From Aphodosoma sp045631465 (lineage in GTDB: Bacteria > Bacteroidota > Bacteroidia > Bacteroidales > Paludibacteraceae), in the NCBI GenBank assembly GCA_045631465.1, contig JAZQUV010000044.1:62001-126000 (forward strand): a stretch of 64,000 bases of DNA, in the 5' to 3' direction. This document shows, one piece after another, positions 9,986 to 19,188 of this stretch (the stretch's first letter is position 1; the number at the start of each line of letters is the position of its first letter). The translations under genes and the position numbers were made by a program. The notes beneath the pieces were generated by a model. That model did no database searches. It saw nothing but the letters and a program-made list of their open reading frames with translations, and was not told where the DNA came from.

Positions 9986-11875
9986 TTATTTCTTGAACAA
10001 ATCTGGGTTAGAATACATCCATTCACCATCACCAAAACTAGTAATAGCAGTTGTACTACCTGGTTTTTGCCAAATCATACGATTGCGCATCCAGTCTGGA
10101 TTTTGATAAATACCAAGACGTTCAAGCTCTGGACGATTGTATTTTTCTTCTGTTTCAGGGTCGGCTGAAATACGATTCATCCATGCATTAGCCGAAAGTT
10201 TAAAGTTTGTACCCAAATCTTTATCTGTGTTCCAGTGTGGTTCATAAATATTGTATGGACGAGACAAAACTACTTTACCATTGAAGTTAGCTGTTGTCAC
10301 GTTACCTTTTGTTGGATCAAACACTTTATCTACATCATATACATATACACCATCATATTGAATACCATTCAAAGATGAACTATAGTTGTAGCGACGAACA
10401 TCGCACCATTGCTCTGGTTGAAGATACATTGCTATATATTTTTGTTGCATAAGGTGCGCAATTGTAAAGCCTGTAGCAGGTACACGCAATTCCTCGAAAA
10501 TAGCCAAACGCTCCTCTTCAACAATACCCAAATTGCCATAAACTCCATAACGATTGAAACTTGCACGAATTGCATCAAGAGTAACATCACGAGCTTCTGC
10601 CTTACGATTCATCCAATACAATGCTTCTGCCTTCGCAAAAAGCAACTCTTCTTCTGTTATAAATGCAATATAACCATCATCTTTTGTATATGGATTTGTT
10701 CTATCTGTTGTACAATACAAATCTGGGAAATAATCGCCTTTATAGTCTGTACCATAAATAACATCCATACCTATATTATTCTTCAAAGAACGAAGCGATT
10801 TTATCTTATCCCCATTTACTCGTGGTTCCATCATACGATCTGCGCGAGGGTCAAGAGCAAACATTGCTACGTTACGTTTTTCTGATTCTTTAGCTACGCC
10901 ATTATCAATCATTTTGAATGTACGACCAAAATTCGTACCGCCAGGATAGAAACCTAAGATTGCGCCCATAAATTCTGAAGGCACTGCCGATGTCAACAAG
11001 TTTTCGCGAGCTTGTGCCCAACCAAGGTTCATTTTTGGTTGTGATGGTCCCCACATACAACATTGTTCTGGAACACTACCACCATCAAATTTATAGATTG
11101 GTTCAGCCCAAGATGGGTCTTGCAATGCTGCATCAACAGCATCAATAACGGCTTGACATTTGCTAAGATCTTGATTAGGGATTTGACGAAGCATTACACG
11201 TGCATAAATAGCTTTTGTGAAAGCACGCCATTTGCCAAGGTCGCCAGCAAACATACGATCTTGACTTGCATCAATAACACCATTTGTTGGGCAATTAATC
11301 CACTCAGGATCTTCGTACAATTCAATAAGTTCTTCTAATTCTGATTGAAGATAAGCATAAACGAAACTTTGATGCTCATATTTAGGTGATGCTGTGCGTT
11401 CTTCTACCGAATTGGCATAAGCATAAGTTTCACGCAAAGGAATATCACCAAAAAGGTCGGTTGTCAACAAAAGAGAATGAAGACGAAGCGTTTTTGCAAT
11501 AAGAATATAGTTGCGTGCATTTTTTGCTTCGGCATCTTCAATAAGATAAGTAGAGTTGACACCCACGTCGATATAGCAACGACGCCATTGTGGGTGACGG
11601 TTTGCTGTAAGCCAACCACCCCAACCATTTTTATAAGGATATGAAGATGTTGAAGCCTTACCTGTTGTTGTCAACGATTGTGCAATATAGACACCATACT
11701 CTGCACAGTCATATACATTTTGTGTCGCATAAAATAGTAATGAAGGCAACACTACGTCGCAAGTCACTGTTGTTGGTTGGTCTGGCGATGTATTGACATC
11801 CAACCACTTTTCACAACTATTCATTGAAGTCATCAGTATCAACGACGCCAATGCTATATATAATACCTTTTTCAT
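9986..11875 (-). CDS. SusD/RagB-like outer-membrane nutrient-binding lipoprotein
   Basis: 629 residues. Lipoprotein signal MKKVLYIALASLILMTSMNSC, then EKWLDVNTSPDQPTTV, which is the start typical of the SusD-like group 2 proteins. The body is helical with TPR-like repeats and the usual late segment LRVPATGFTIAHLMQQKYIAM and QPEQWCDVRRYNYSS. Only 12 bp separate it from the upstream SusC gene. SusD-type proteins sit over the SusC barrel and hand over glycan or peptide ligands. The ligand here is inferred to contain MurNAc or GlcNAc from the neighbours. Confidence 0.9.
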   Translation of the reverse strand: MKKVLYIALASLILMTSMNSCEKWLDVNTSPDQPTTVTCDVVLPSLLFYATQNVYDCAEYGVYIAQSLTTTGKASTSSYPYKNGWGGWLTANRHPQWRRCYIDVGVNSTYLIEDAEAKNARNYILIAKTLRLHSLLLTTDLFGDIPLRETYAYANSVEERTASPKYEHQSFVYAYLQSELEELIELYEDPEWINCPTNGVIDASQDRMFAGDLGKWRAFTKAIYARVMLRQIPNQDLSKCQAVIDAVDAALQDPSWAEPIYKFDGGSVPEQCCMWGPSQPKMNLGWAQARENLLTSAVPSEFMGAILGFYPGGTNFGRTFKMIDNGVAKESEKRNVAMFALDPRADRMMEPRVNGDKIKSLRSLKNNIGMDVIYGTDYKGDYFPDLYCTTDRTNPYTKDDGYIAFITEEELLFAKAEALYWMNRKAEARDVTLDAIRASFNRYGVYGNLGIVEEERLAIFEELRVPATGFTIAHLMQQKYIAMYLQPEQWCDVRRYNYSSSLNGIQYDGVYVYDVDKVFDPTKGNVTTANFNGKVVLSRPYNIYEPHWNTDKDLGTNFKLSANAWMNRISADPETEEKYNRPELERLGIYQNPDWMRNRMIWQKPGSTTAITSFGDGEWMYSNPDLFKK

Positions 11876-11887
11876 ATTATCAGATTT

Positions 11888-14800
11888 TTAGAAAGTTAAT
11901 TGGAATGAAACATTATAACTGCGAGTTGAAGGCACTGCATAGTTATCAATACCAGCCGAACCTGTACCCGCAGCACCTACACTTGCATTGGCCTGAGGAT
12001 CAGAACCAGTGTAACGAGAGATCAAGAAAAGGTTATTACCTGTAAACGAAAGTTTGATACCTTCAATACCTTTCACTTTTTTAAGCAATGACGAGAAGTC
12101 ATAACCTAATGTTACATATTGCAAACGAATATACGAACCATCTTCAAGGAAGTTAGATGCTACATTATAATATTTTTCAGAGATTGTAGTTGCATCAAGA
12201 ACAATAGGAGTTGTATTTTGCTCATAGATAGGATTGCCATTAGCATCTGTTCCTGTTTGAACTACACCATCCCATACCACTTGACGTCCACGATAATGCT
12301 CAATAGCAGGGTGCATACCAGATGACCACAAACCACGGCTTGTTACATTCACTACATCACCACCAAGACGTCCCTCAAACAATGCACTCAACGACCAACC
12401 TTTATAACGTACTGTAGTATTAAGACCTGCCATGAAATCAGGTTCACGATTACCAATCAATGTGCCTTTTGCAGGGTTGATTTGAGGATAACCTTTTTCA
12501 TCGCAAATAATACGACCATCTTCTGTACGCAAATAGTCCGAACCAACCAAACCTGTAGTAGATTCACCTTTATAGGCTACTGGGAAAATATCGCCATATT
12601 GAGTACCTGCAATATAATCAATATCGTCTGGAAGGTCAACCACAACACCTCTATTCAAACCAAGGTTAAAGGCTGCTGTCCATGTCCAATCACCTTTCTT
12701 AATAATATCTTGTTCTAAAGAAATTTCAACACCATGGTTTTTAACCGAACCTTCATTACGTGTTTGAAGCACATAACCAGATGTAACTGGTACACGTACT
12801 GTAACGATTTGGTTGTTTGTTTGGATTGAGTAGTAAGCTACGTCCAAACGAGTGCGACCTGCAAAGAAACGAACGTCAACACCTACCTCCCATGAAGAAG
12901 ACATCTCTGGGCGCAAGTTAAATCCTGTTGAGAATGATGGGTTATATGAGTAACCTCCATCAGGCAATGTTGGATATTGACCGAAACGACGGTCGAACAA
13001 ATATGCTGGTGCATCTTTACCTACCATCGCCCAGTTACCGCGCAATTTCAAATAAGAGAACCAATCATTTTTAGTGTCTGTCATGCCAGGAATCAATTCC
13101 GACAATGTAACACCACCTGTGATTGATGGATAGAAGTATGGCGAATATTCATAAAGAAGTGTTGATGTCCAGTCCCAACGACCTGTAACTGACAACGATG
13201 CCAAACCTTTATAGTCTGCACGAACTTCACCAAATACACCAGCCCAACGGCGTTTGCTGTGTGTTACACTAACGTCGTCTGTACCATTGATTTCCGACAC
13301 GTTAGCAATGCTATACACGCCTGGCACAATAAAGTTACGACCAGAAACGCTATTAGACAAACCTGTACGTTGTTTTACCTCTGCTCCAACCATCACATCC
13401 AAAGCAAACTCTTTTGGAAGATCAACATGATAACTCGCATTGAAATTAGCTGTCAACAAACGGCTCAAAGAAGAACTATTGCTATAAGAACCAAAAGAAG
13501 ATTGATTAGCAGATGCAACTTGACTCTCTGTCAAATATGGGTGAGTCAAGAAAGTCTCCAAATCTTCAGTCTTTTGCGAATCTGGCACAAAATCAGTATC
13601 ACTAAAACGAGGAACCGAATAACCATCGTAAGAATAGTTGTTTTGGTCCATACTAACGCGAGCTGTAAGGTTCAAACCTTTCACTGGAGTTGCTGTGATA
13701 TAACCCGAAAGGATTGTACGTGTGCTCAAATTAGCACCCTCATCCATATAGCGGCTCCACAATGGGCTATATGGCGAGTTTTCTTTATCTTCTGTAAAAT
13801 ACAAGAAACGAATATCTCCAGATTCTGTTTTATAATTAGTAATATCATCATTGATAGGCCATGAATAGATACCTGAGATACTACCTGCTCCACGCGATTT
13901 ATTATAAGTAATGTTAGCATTAACACCTGCTTTTATATATTTATTAGGTGTATATGTTGCCTTAACCATTGCTGTAACTTTTTGCAAATAGTCGTTTGGC
14001 ACGATACCATCATTGTTCGAGAACGAAGCCGATGCCAATGCTTGGAATTTTTCACTACCTCCCGAAAGCGACAAGTCATATTTATGATACAAACCAAAAT
14101 CTTTAAAATAATTTCTCACGTTGTTATACAACACATCACCCTCTTGAACCATAGGTCCCCAACCATTTTTAGTTTGTTCACGATAAAAACCATTCGAACC
14201 TGGTAAATATTTTTGTTGAACATTAATCAAATTGGCAGGAGTATCGAATTGCACACTTGCATTAAATGATGTAGAAAGTTTACCCGCATTAACTTGCTTT
14301 GTTGTAATCATCAAAACACCAGAAGCTGCCTCTTGTCCATAAAGTGCCGATGCTGCTGCTCCTTTCAACACTGTGATACTCTCGATATCATTAGGGTTCA
14401 AGTCGCCCACACCACCAGTAAGAGGCATACCATCCAAAACTACAAGAGGCTCATTATTCTGCGAAATTGATGTAATACCACGAAGGATAAGTTGCGAACC
14501 AGAGTTTGGCGAACCACCACCTGTTGTAACGTTGACACCAGCCACACGACCTTGCAACGCATTCAACACGTTAGCCGATTTGCTCTCTGTCAAATCACTC
14601 GAACCTACATTTTGAACCGCAAAGTTCAAACGTTTTTTCTCTTGCACAACACCCATTGCTGTAACCACAACCTCTTCCAACACCTCTGCATCTGTCACAA
14701 GTACAATGTTTTGCATAGCATTCTTAACTACAATTTCTTGTGTTTTCATGCCGACATATGACACCACCAATGTCTTACCTTTCTCAACACTGATTGAATA

Positions 14801-14977
14801 ATTACCATCAAAGTCGGTAATAGTACCATTAGTTGTTCCCTTAACAAGAATTGAAGCACCAATAACTGGTTGCCCATCATCTTTTGAAGTAACAACACCT
14901 GTTACTGTCAGTTGTTGTGCAAATCCTAATTGGACCATCATGCACAACACTGCGATGATTAAGGAGATTTTTTTCAT
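11888..14977 (-). CDS. SusC/RagA-type TonB-linked outer-membrane transporter
   Basis: 1029 residues. Signal peptide MKKISLIIAVLCMMVQLGFAQ, a carboxypeptidase-regulatory-like domain (residues about 25-105; VTGVVTSKDDGQPVIGASIL), then the TonB plug (NALQGRVAGVNVTTGGGSPN; PLVVLDGMPL; SITVLKGAAASALYG) and a long beta-barrel ending in an aromatic F (NVSFQLTF). The length is normal for the family. It pairs with the SusD-like gene and follows murQ. It imports ligands across the outer membrane using TonB energy. Confidence 0.95.
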   Translation of the reverse strand: MKKISLIIAVLCMMVQLGFAQQLTVTGVVTSKDDGQPVIGASILVKGTTNGTITDFDGNYSISVEKGKTLVVSYVGMKTQEIVVKNAMQNIVLVTDAEVLEEVVVTAMGVVQEKKRLNFAVQNVGSSDLTESKSANVLNALQGRVAGVNVTTGGGSPNSGSQLILRGITSISQNNEPLVVLDGMPLTGGVGDLNPNDIESITVLKGAAASALYGQEAASGVLMITTKQVNAGKLSTSFNASVQFDTPANLINVQQKYLPGSNGFYREQTKNGWGPMVQEGDVLYNNVRNYFKDFGLYHKYDLSLSGGSEKFQALASASFSNNDGIVPNDYLQKVTAMVKATYTPNKYIKAGVNANITYNKSRGAGSISGIYSWPINDDITNYKTESGDIRFLYFTEDKENSPYSPLWSRYMDEGANLSTRTILSGYITATPVKGLNLTARVSMDQNNYSYDGYSVPRFSDTDFVPDSQKTEDLETFLTHPYLTESQVASANQSSFGSYSNSSSLSRLLTANFNASYHVDLPKEFALDVMVGAEVKQRTGLSNSVSGRNFIVPGVYSIANVSEINGTDDVSVTHSKRRWAGVFGEVRADYKGLASLSVTGRWDWTSTLLYEYSPYFYPSITGGVTLSELIPGMTDTKNDWFSYLKLRGNWAMVGKDAPAYLFDRRFGQYPTLPDGGYSYNPSFSTGFNLRPEMSSSWEVGVDVRFFAGRTRLDVAYYSIQTNNQIVTVRVPVTSGYVLQTRNEGSVKNHGVEISLEQDIIKKGDWTWTAAFNLGLNRGVVVDLPDDIDYIAGTQYGDIFPVAYKGESTTGLVGSDYLRTEDGRIICDEKGYPQINPAKGTLIGNREPDFMAGLNTTVRYKGWSLSALFEGRLGGDVVNVTSRGLWSSGMHPAIEHYRGRQVVWDGVVQTGTDANGNPIYEQNTTPIVLDATTISEKYYNVASNFLEDGSYIRLQYVTLGYDFSSLLKKVKGIEGIKLSFTGNNLFLISRYTGSDPQANASVGAAGTGSAGIDNYAVPSTRSYNVSFQLTF

Positions 14978-15060
14978 AAATTAGATTTTTAGTAGCGAGC
15001 AAAGACCATCTTAACTCGCATTGTTTATTTTTTTTATAGATTATTATTCACAAACTCTCT

Positions 15061-15092
15061 TCTCTAAACTATCATCTCTAAACTCTAAACTA
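15061..15092. repeat. Heptanucleotide repeat, CTCTAAA type
   Basis: Degenerate ACTCTAA/CTCTAAA units just past the murQ stop, extending slightly into the 3' end of murQ. The same family occurs at 33961-34000 and around 38243-38341. Confidence 0.6.
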
Positions 15093-15902
15093 TTTATTAT
15101 ACGCATCTATAGCTGCTTTCACCTCGCCGTGCATCAACAACAAATTCTTCGCTTGGTCATATGGCAAACCGAGTTCTTCTACAATCATACGAGTGCCACG
15201 GTCAACCAACTTAGCGTTCGACAATTGCATATTCACCATCTTATTGCCTTTAACACGACCCAACTGAATCATAGTTGTTGTAGTAATCATGTTGAGAATA
15301 AGTTTTTGAGCTGTACCCGATTTCAAGCGTGTACTACCTGTCACAAACTCAGGACCTACAATCGCCTCAATAGCAATATCTGCCTCTGCTGCGATTGGTG
15401 TATCCGGATTACATGAAACCGATGCTGTCAAAATACCATTCTCACGCGCATTACGCATAGCGCCTATAACATAAGGTGTAGTACCCGAAGCCGCAATACC
15501 CACAACAACATCTTTATCGCAAATATTACGCTCTACCAACTCTTGCCAGCCCTTTTCAAAGTCATCCTCAGCATTTTCTACTGGATTACGAAGCGCATGT
15601 TCGCCACCTGCTATAAGACCAATAACCAATGTGTTAGGCATACCAAATGTAGGCGGAATCTCCGATGCATCAAGCACTCCAAGACGTCCACTTGTTCCTG
15701 CTCCCATATAGAAAATACGACCACCCTTTTTCATACGTGGAACGATTTCCGAAACCAATTTTTCAATAGCAGGCAAAGCCTTTTCCACAGCCAAAGGCAC
15801 CTTTTGGTCCTCTTGATTCATGCTGTGCAACAATTCGCCAATCGACATTTTGTCCAAGTCGTTATAAAGCGAACTCTTTTCTGTTATCTTCTCAAAAGCC
15901 AT
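15090..15902 (-). CDS. murQ: N-acetylmuramic acid 6-phosphate etherase
   Basis: 270 residues. This enzyme cleaves the D-lactyl ether of MurNAc-6-phosphate to GlcNAc-6-phosphate and D-lactate in the cytoplasm. The SIS fold is clear: FYMGAGTSGRLGVLDASE is the family signature, followed by PPTFG and GIAASGTTPYVIGAM, and a C-terminal helical domain. It is slightly shorter than the E. coli protein (about 298 residues). The sugar-kinase-like gene lies 73 bp upstream on the same strand and probably feeds it substrate, replacing the phosphotransferase route used in enterobacteria. SusC follows downstream. Confidence 0.93.
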   Translation of the reverse strand: MAFEKITEKSSLYNDLDKMSIGELLHSMNQEDQKVPLAVEKALPAIEKLVSEIVPRMKKGGRIFYMGAGTSGRLGVLDASEIPPTFGMPNTLVIGLIAGGEHALRNPVENAEDDFEKGWQELVERNICDKDVVVGIAASGTTPYVIGAMRNARENGILTASVSCNPDTPIAAEADIAIEAIVGPEFVTGSTRLKSGTAQKLILNMITTTTMIQLGRVKGNKMVNMQLSNAKLVDRGTRMIVEELGLPYDQAKNLLLMHGEVKAAIDAYNK

Positions 15903-15909
15903 AATATAT

Positions 15910-15975
15910 CAATTCATAGTTCATAATTCATAATTCATAATTCACAATTCCTCATTCCCAATTCCCCATTCCTCA
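15910..15975. repeat. Heptanucleotide repeats between the kinase gene and murQ
   Basis: TTCATAA units run into TTCCTCA/TTCCCCA units, filling almost the whole 73-bp gap. Two repeat families sit head to tail. No promoter is visible in it. Confidence 0.75.
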
Positions 15976-16818
15976 TTATCTATGATACTCCACAAGCCCC
16001 TCAATCGGATTCTGCATCACCTTGCCCAACTTAACCCCACACACCTCAGCAGCCTCTCTCAACTCAGCATTAAAATAAAACGCTATCGAACCCACAAAAC
16101 CAACCTCCAACGCCTTCCATTCATCATATTGCTTAATATTTCTCTCAAAAAATGCCTTAAACGCCTCAAACAATAAATTATGAATATAAGGATGCTCCCT
16201 ATGCGCCGACATAAACTTCGTAAACTGAGCCAACCATCTATTTGGGAAAGCCTGTTTATACACCCTATCCACAATGCCCAAATATGTCAAACCATACTCC
16301 TCTGTCAATGCATCATAAATATCCTGTGGCATCTGCTTCTTCACCCAATCCGAAATCAACAACTTGCCAAGCACGCCACCCGAACCCTCATCGCCAAGAA
16401 TATAACCACCAGCATAAACTCCCTTCACCAAATCCTCGCCATCATACACTCCCGAATTCGCACCTGTGCCAAGAATACATGCAATACCCGACTCTCTGCC
16501 CAACAAACCACGCGCTGCGCCCAACATATCCGATGCCACAAAAGCCGTTTTCGATCCAACCACACTCATCAACAAACCCTCAAGTACCCTATTTTTCTCA
16601 GGATTTGCACAACCTGCACCATAAAAATAAATATTTTCGACACAATTCGCCTCTACTTCTGGCAATAAACCATCTTTCAACTGAGCCACAACCTCATCTT
16701 CTGTCTGAAAAAAAGGATTAATACCAGCAGTCTCAAACCGTTTAACAATTTGACTATCACGTACCAAGCACCACGCGGTCTTAGTAGAGCCACTATCCGC
16801 AATTAAAATCATTGACAT
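15976..16818 (-). CDS. BadF/BcrA-type sugar kinase, probable MurNAc/GlcNAc kinase
   Basis: About 280 residues from the ATG at 16818 (MSMILIADSGSTKTAW; the next Met at 16812 is equally possible). Longer upstream reading would add an unlikely leader. The acetate/sugar kinase-Hsp70-actin fold is shown by the phosphate-1 loop DSGSTKTAWCLV, the GAGCANPEK segment, CILGTGANSGVYDG and GGYILGDEGSGGVLG. The family includes N-acetylglucosamine kinases and the MurNAc/GlcNAc kinase MurK. Directly upstream of murQ, it most likely makes MurNAc-6-phosphate. It is the first gene of the minus-strand locus. Confidence 0.82.
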   Translation of the reverse strand: MSMILIADSGSTKTAWCLVRDSQIVKRFETAGINPFFQTEDEVVAQLKDGLLPEVEANCVENIYFYGAGCANPEKNRVLEGLLMSVVGSKTAFVASDMLGAARGLLGRESGIACILGTGANSGVYDGEDLVKGVYAGGYILGDEGSGGVLGKLLISDWVKKQMPQDIYDALTEEYGLTYLGIVDRVYKQAFPNRWLAQFTKFMSAHREHPYIHNLLFEAFKAFFERNIKQYDEWKALEVGFVGSIAFYFNAELREAAEVCGVKLGKVMQNPIEGLVEYHR

Positions 16819-16835
16819 AAAATTACAATTTCTCG

Positions 16836-16867
16836 CAAAGTAACAAAAAAAAATCCACATAAACAAA
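16836..16867 (-). promoter_or_regulatory. Possible promoter of the kinase-murQ-SusCD operon
   Basis: On the minus strand TTTG (16867-16864) is followed after 20 nt by TTACTTTG (16843-16836), one mismatch from the Bacteroidota -7 box TAnnTTTG. It lies about 18 nt before the kinase start. Confidence 0.45.
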
Positions 16868-16898
16868 TTTTACTACAACAAAAAATTACTAAATTTAT

Positions 16899-16929
16899 TT
16901 TGTCATACAAAAAAAAATATATACCTTTG
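16899..16929 (+). promoter_or_regulatory. Bacteroidota-type promoter for the NagB-like/PIG-L gene
   Basis: TTTG at 16899-16902, a 19-nt spacer and TACCTTTG at 16922-16929 match the -33/-7 consensus exactly. Transcription would start near 16937, giving a leader of nearly 190 nt that contains the two palindromic repeats. Confidence 0.75.
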
Positions 16930-16960
16930 CGGTAACCAAATATATACAAAAACACAACAA

Positions 16961-17083
16961 AAAAATACACACTCTCAGTGTGTACTCAACAAAAATTTTT
17001 CCGAATCTTAAATATACTATACAGCAACCTGCAAGCAACCTTCTCCCTAACTTAAAAATACACACTCTCATTGTGTATTCAAT
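16961..17083. repeat. Leader element: palindromic direct repeats flanking an interspersed core
   Basis: TACACACT-ctc-AGTGTGTA (16966-16984, perfect inverted repeat) recurs as TACACACT-ctc-ATTGTGTA (17059-17077, one mismatch), 93 bp apart. Between them lies a core (about 17001-17055) matching 32454-32508, including AGCAACCTGCAAGCAACC. The palindromes could be operators or RNA hairpins; the core is a dispersed repeat with different flanks at its two sites. Confidence 0.7.
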
Positions 17084-17124
17084 TTTATGTACAGCAAAAA
17101 TTACGAATAAAAACATATAAAACT

Positions 17125-19113
17125 ATGAAAACAAATCTAAGCTCTCAAATCGTACTTTATCAAGTTCCTAAAAAGTACTATTCTCCTAATTCCGCATTAG
17201 AATTATCTGGAATTTCAAGATTTGAAAAACTCAAAACTCACATCACAACTACAGCTCTAGAAAGTAGCAAAGTAGTCGCACACGAAATCGCAACTCTAAT
17301 CCGCCAAAAAGCAAAAGAAAACAAAATGTGCGTTCTCTGCTTCACTAGCGGACGTTCTCCAATACAAGTATTCGACGAACTTGTACGCCTCCACAACGAA
17401 GAAGGCCTAAGTTTCAAAAATGTCATAACATTCAACCTCTTCGAATACTACCCTCTCGACATCAACTTCGCACAAAGCTGTCTTAATCAAATAAAAAACA
17501 ACTTTTTCGACAAAGTTGACATCCTTCCCGAAAACATCCACTCTATCGACCCAACCCTCAATCAAGCCGAAATCTCACAACACTGTGCCGACTACGAACA
17601 CAAAATCCAAGAGTGCGGCGGTATCGACTACACTGTCCTCGGCATTGGTGGCACTGCCAACATCGGATTCAACGAACCTGGGTCTCAAGCTTCTTCATGC
17701 ACTCGCCTAATCCTTCTCGACCCTCGCTCGCGCAAAGAAGCAATCCACTTCTTCGGTTCAATCGACAAAGTACCCGCAGGTGCCATCACAATGGGTATCA
17801 ACACAATACTAAAATCTCGCCAAATATCACTCCTCGCATTTGGCGAACACAAAGCCAACGTAATTAAAGATATCGTCGAAGGACAAATGAGCGACCAACA
17901 CCCTGCTTCATTCCTTCAAATGCACACAAACACAACTGTTTATCTCGACATAAACTCGGCTAGTGCTCTCACACGCATCTCTTGCCCTTGGCTTGTAACT
18001 TCGTGCGAATGGAACGACAAACTCACTCGTCGCGCCATCGTATGGCTTTGCCAAAAAACCGGCAAACCAATCCTCAAACTCACTAACAAAGACTACAACG
18101 AAAATGGTCTCAGCGAACTCGTAGCCCTCTATGGTTCAGCCTATAACGTAAACATCAAAATATTCAACGACCTCCAACACACCATCACTGGATGGCCTGG
18201 CGGAAAACCAAATGCCGACGACTCCAACCGTCCTGAACGTGCATACCCATTCCCTAAACGCGTCATCGTATTCTCTCCTCACCCCGACGACGACGTAATC
18301 TCTATGGGCGGCACTCTCAAACGCCTCGTCGACCAAGGTCACGAAGTTCACGTTTGCTACGAAACATCTGGCAACATTGCCGTTGGCGACGACGAAATCA
18401 TCCGTTTCATCGCATTCGTCAAAGGCTTCACCGATATGTTCGACCCTGAAAACAAAGCAATTATCGCTAAATACGACGAAATTCGCAAATTCCTCCTCGA
18501 AGAAAAAGGCGAAAACGACATCGACACATTCGACGTTCGCATGCTCAAAGGTCTTCTCCGCCGTGGCGAAGCCAAAGCTGCATGCCGTTTTATGGGCGTA
18601 CGTTCTAAAAACGTACACTTCCTCAACCTCCCATTCTACGAAACTGGCACAATCAAAAAAGGCGACCTCGGTCGTGCCGATATCGACATCGTAAAAGCTG
18701 TAATCGAGGAAGTTAAACCTCACCAAATCTATGTCGCAGGCGACCTTGCCGACCCTCACGGCACTCACAAAGTATGCCTCGATGCCGTACTCGCTGCTGT
18801 CGACGAAGTGAAAGACGATGCTTGGATGCAAGACTGCCGCATTTGGATGTACCGCGGTGCTTGGATGGAATGGGAAATCGACCATATCGAAATGGCTGTG
18901 CCTCTTTCTCCAGAAGAACTTCGCGCTAAACGCAACGCCATCCTCAAACACCAATCGCAAATGGAAGGTGCTCCATTCATGGGTGACGACGAACGCCTCT
19001 TCTGGCAACGTTCCGAAGACCGCAACAAAGCAACTGCCGACCTCTATTGCCAACTCGGTCTCGCTGCCTACGAAGCTATCGAAGCCTTCGTGCAATACAT
19101 TCCTATCAGATAA
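17125..19113 (+). CDS. NagB-like domain fused to PIG-L (LmbE-like) deacetylase domain
   Basis: 662 residues from the ATG at 17125 (MKTNLSSQIVLYQV); the start fits the homologous Bacteroidales proteins of about 663 residues. The N-terminal half (to about residue 270) aligns with glucosamine-6-phosphate deaminase: VITFNLFEYYPL and LGIGGTANIGFNEPGS. Against E. coli NagB, the active-site Asp72, Asp141 and His143 positions read Phe, Thr and Asn, while Glu148 is kept, so deaminase activity is doubtful. The C-terminal half (about 395-662) is a PIG-L fold with VFSPHPDDDVISMGG and DPHGTHKV, the zinc ligands of N-acetylglucosaminyl deacetylases. Transcribed divergently from the kinase-murQ operon, it likely acts on amino sugars. 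Confidence 0.85.
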   Translation: MKTNLSSQIVLYQVPKKYYSPNSALELSGISRFEKLKTHITTTALESSKVVAHEIATLIRQKAKENKMCVLCFTSGRSPIQVFDELVRLHNEEGLSFKNVITFNLFEYYPLDINFAQSCLNQIKNNFFDKVDILPENIHSIDPTLNQAEISQHCADYEHKIQECGGIDYTVLGIGGTANIGFNEPGSQASSCTRLILLDPRSRKEAIHFFGSIDKVPAGAITMGINTILKSRQISLLAFGEHKANVIKDIVEGQMSDQHPASFLQMHTNTTVYLDINSASALTRISCPWLVTSCEWNDKLTRRAIVWLCQKTGKPILKLTNKDYNENGLSELVALYGSAYNVNIKIFNDLQHTITGWPGGKPNADDSNRPERAYPFPKRVIVFSPHPDDDVISMGGTLKRLVDQGHEVHVCYETSGNIAVGDDEIIRFIAFVKGFTDMFDPENKAIIAKYDEIRKFLLEEKGENDIDTFDVRMLKGLLRRGEAKAACRFMGVRSKNVHFLNLPFYETGTIKKGDLGRADIDIVKAVIEEVKPHQIYVAGDLADPHGTHKVCLDAVLAAVDEVKDDAWMQDCRIWMYRGAWMEWEIDHIEMAVPLSPEELRAKRNAILKHQSQMEGAPFMGDDERLFWQRSEDRNKATADLYCQLGLAAYEAIEAFVQYIPIR

Positions 19114-19132
19114 TCAACTCTCTGAATAACAA

Positions 19133-19174
19133 CAAAAAAATAGGACGATTAATCTCTTAATCGTCCTATTTTTT
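19133..19174. terminator. Bidirectional intrinsic terminator
   Basis: AAAAAAATAGGACGATTAA, a 4-nt loop, then TTAATCGTCCTATTTTTT: a perfect stem with A/T tracts on both sides, placed exactly between two convergent genes. Confidence 0.93.
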
Positions 19175-19188
19175 ATTTGTCCAGTTTA

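Noticed and set aside
18136..19095. A 319-aa minus-strand frame
   Set aside because: It is the shadow of the NagB-like/PIG-L gene, whose motifs are unambiguous.
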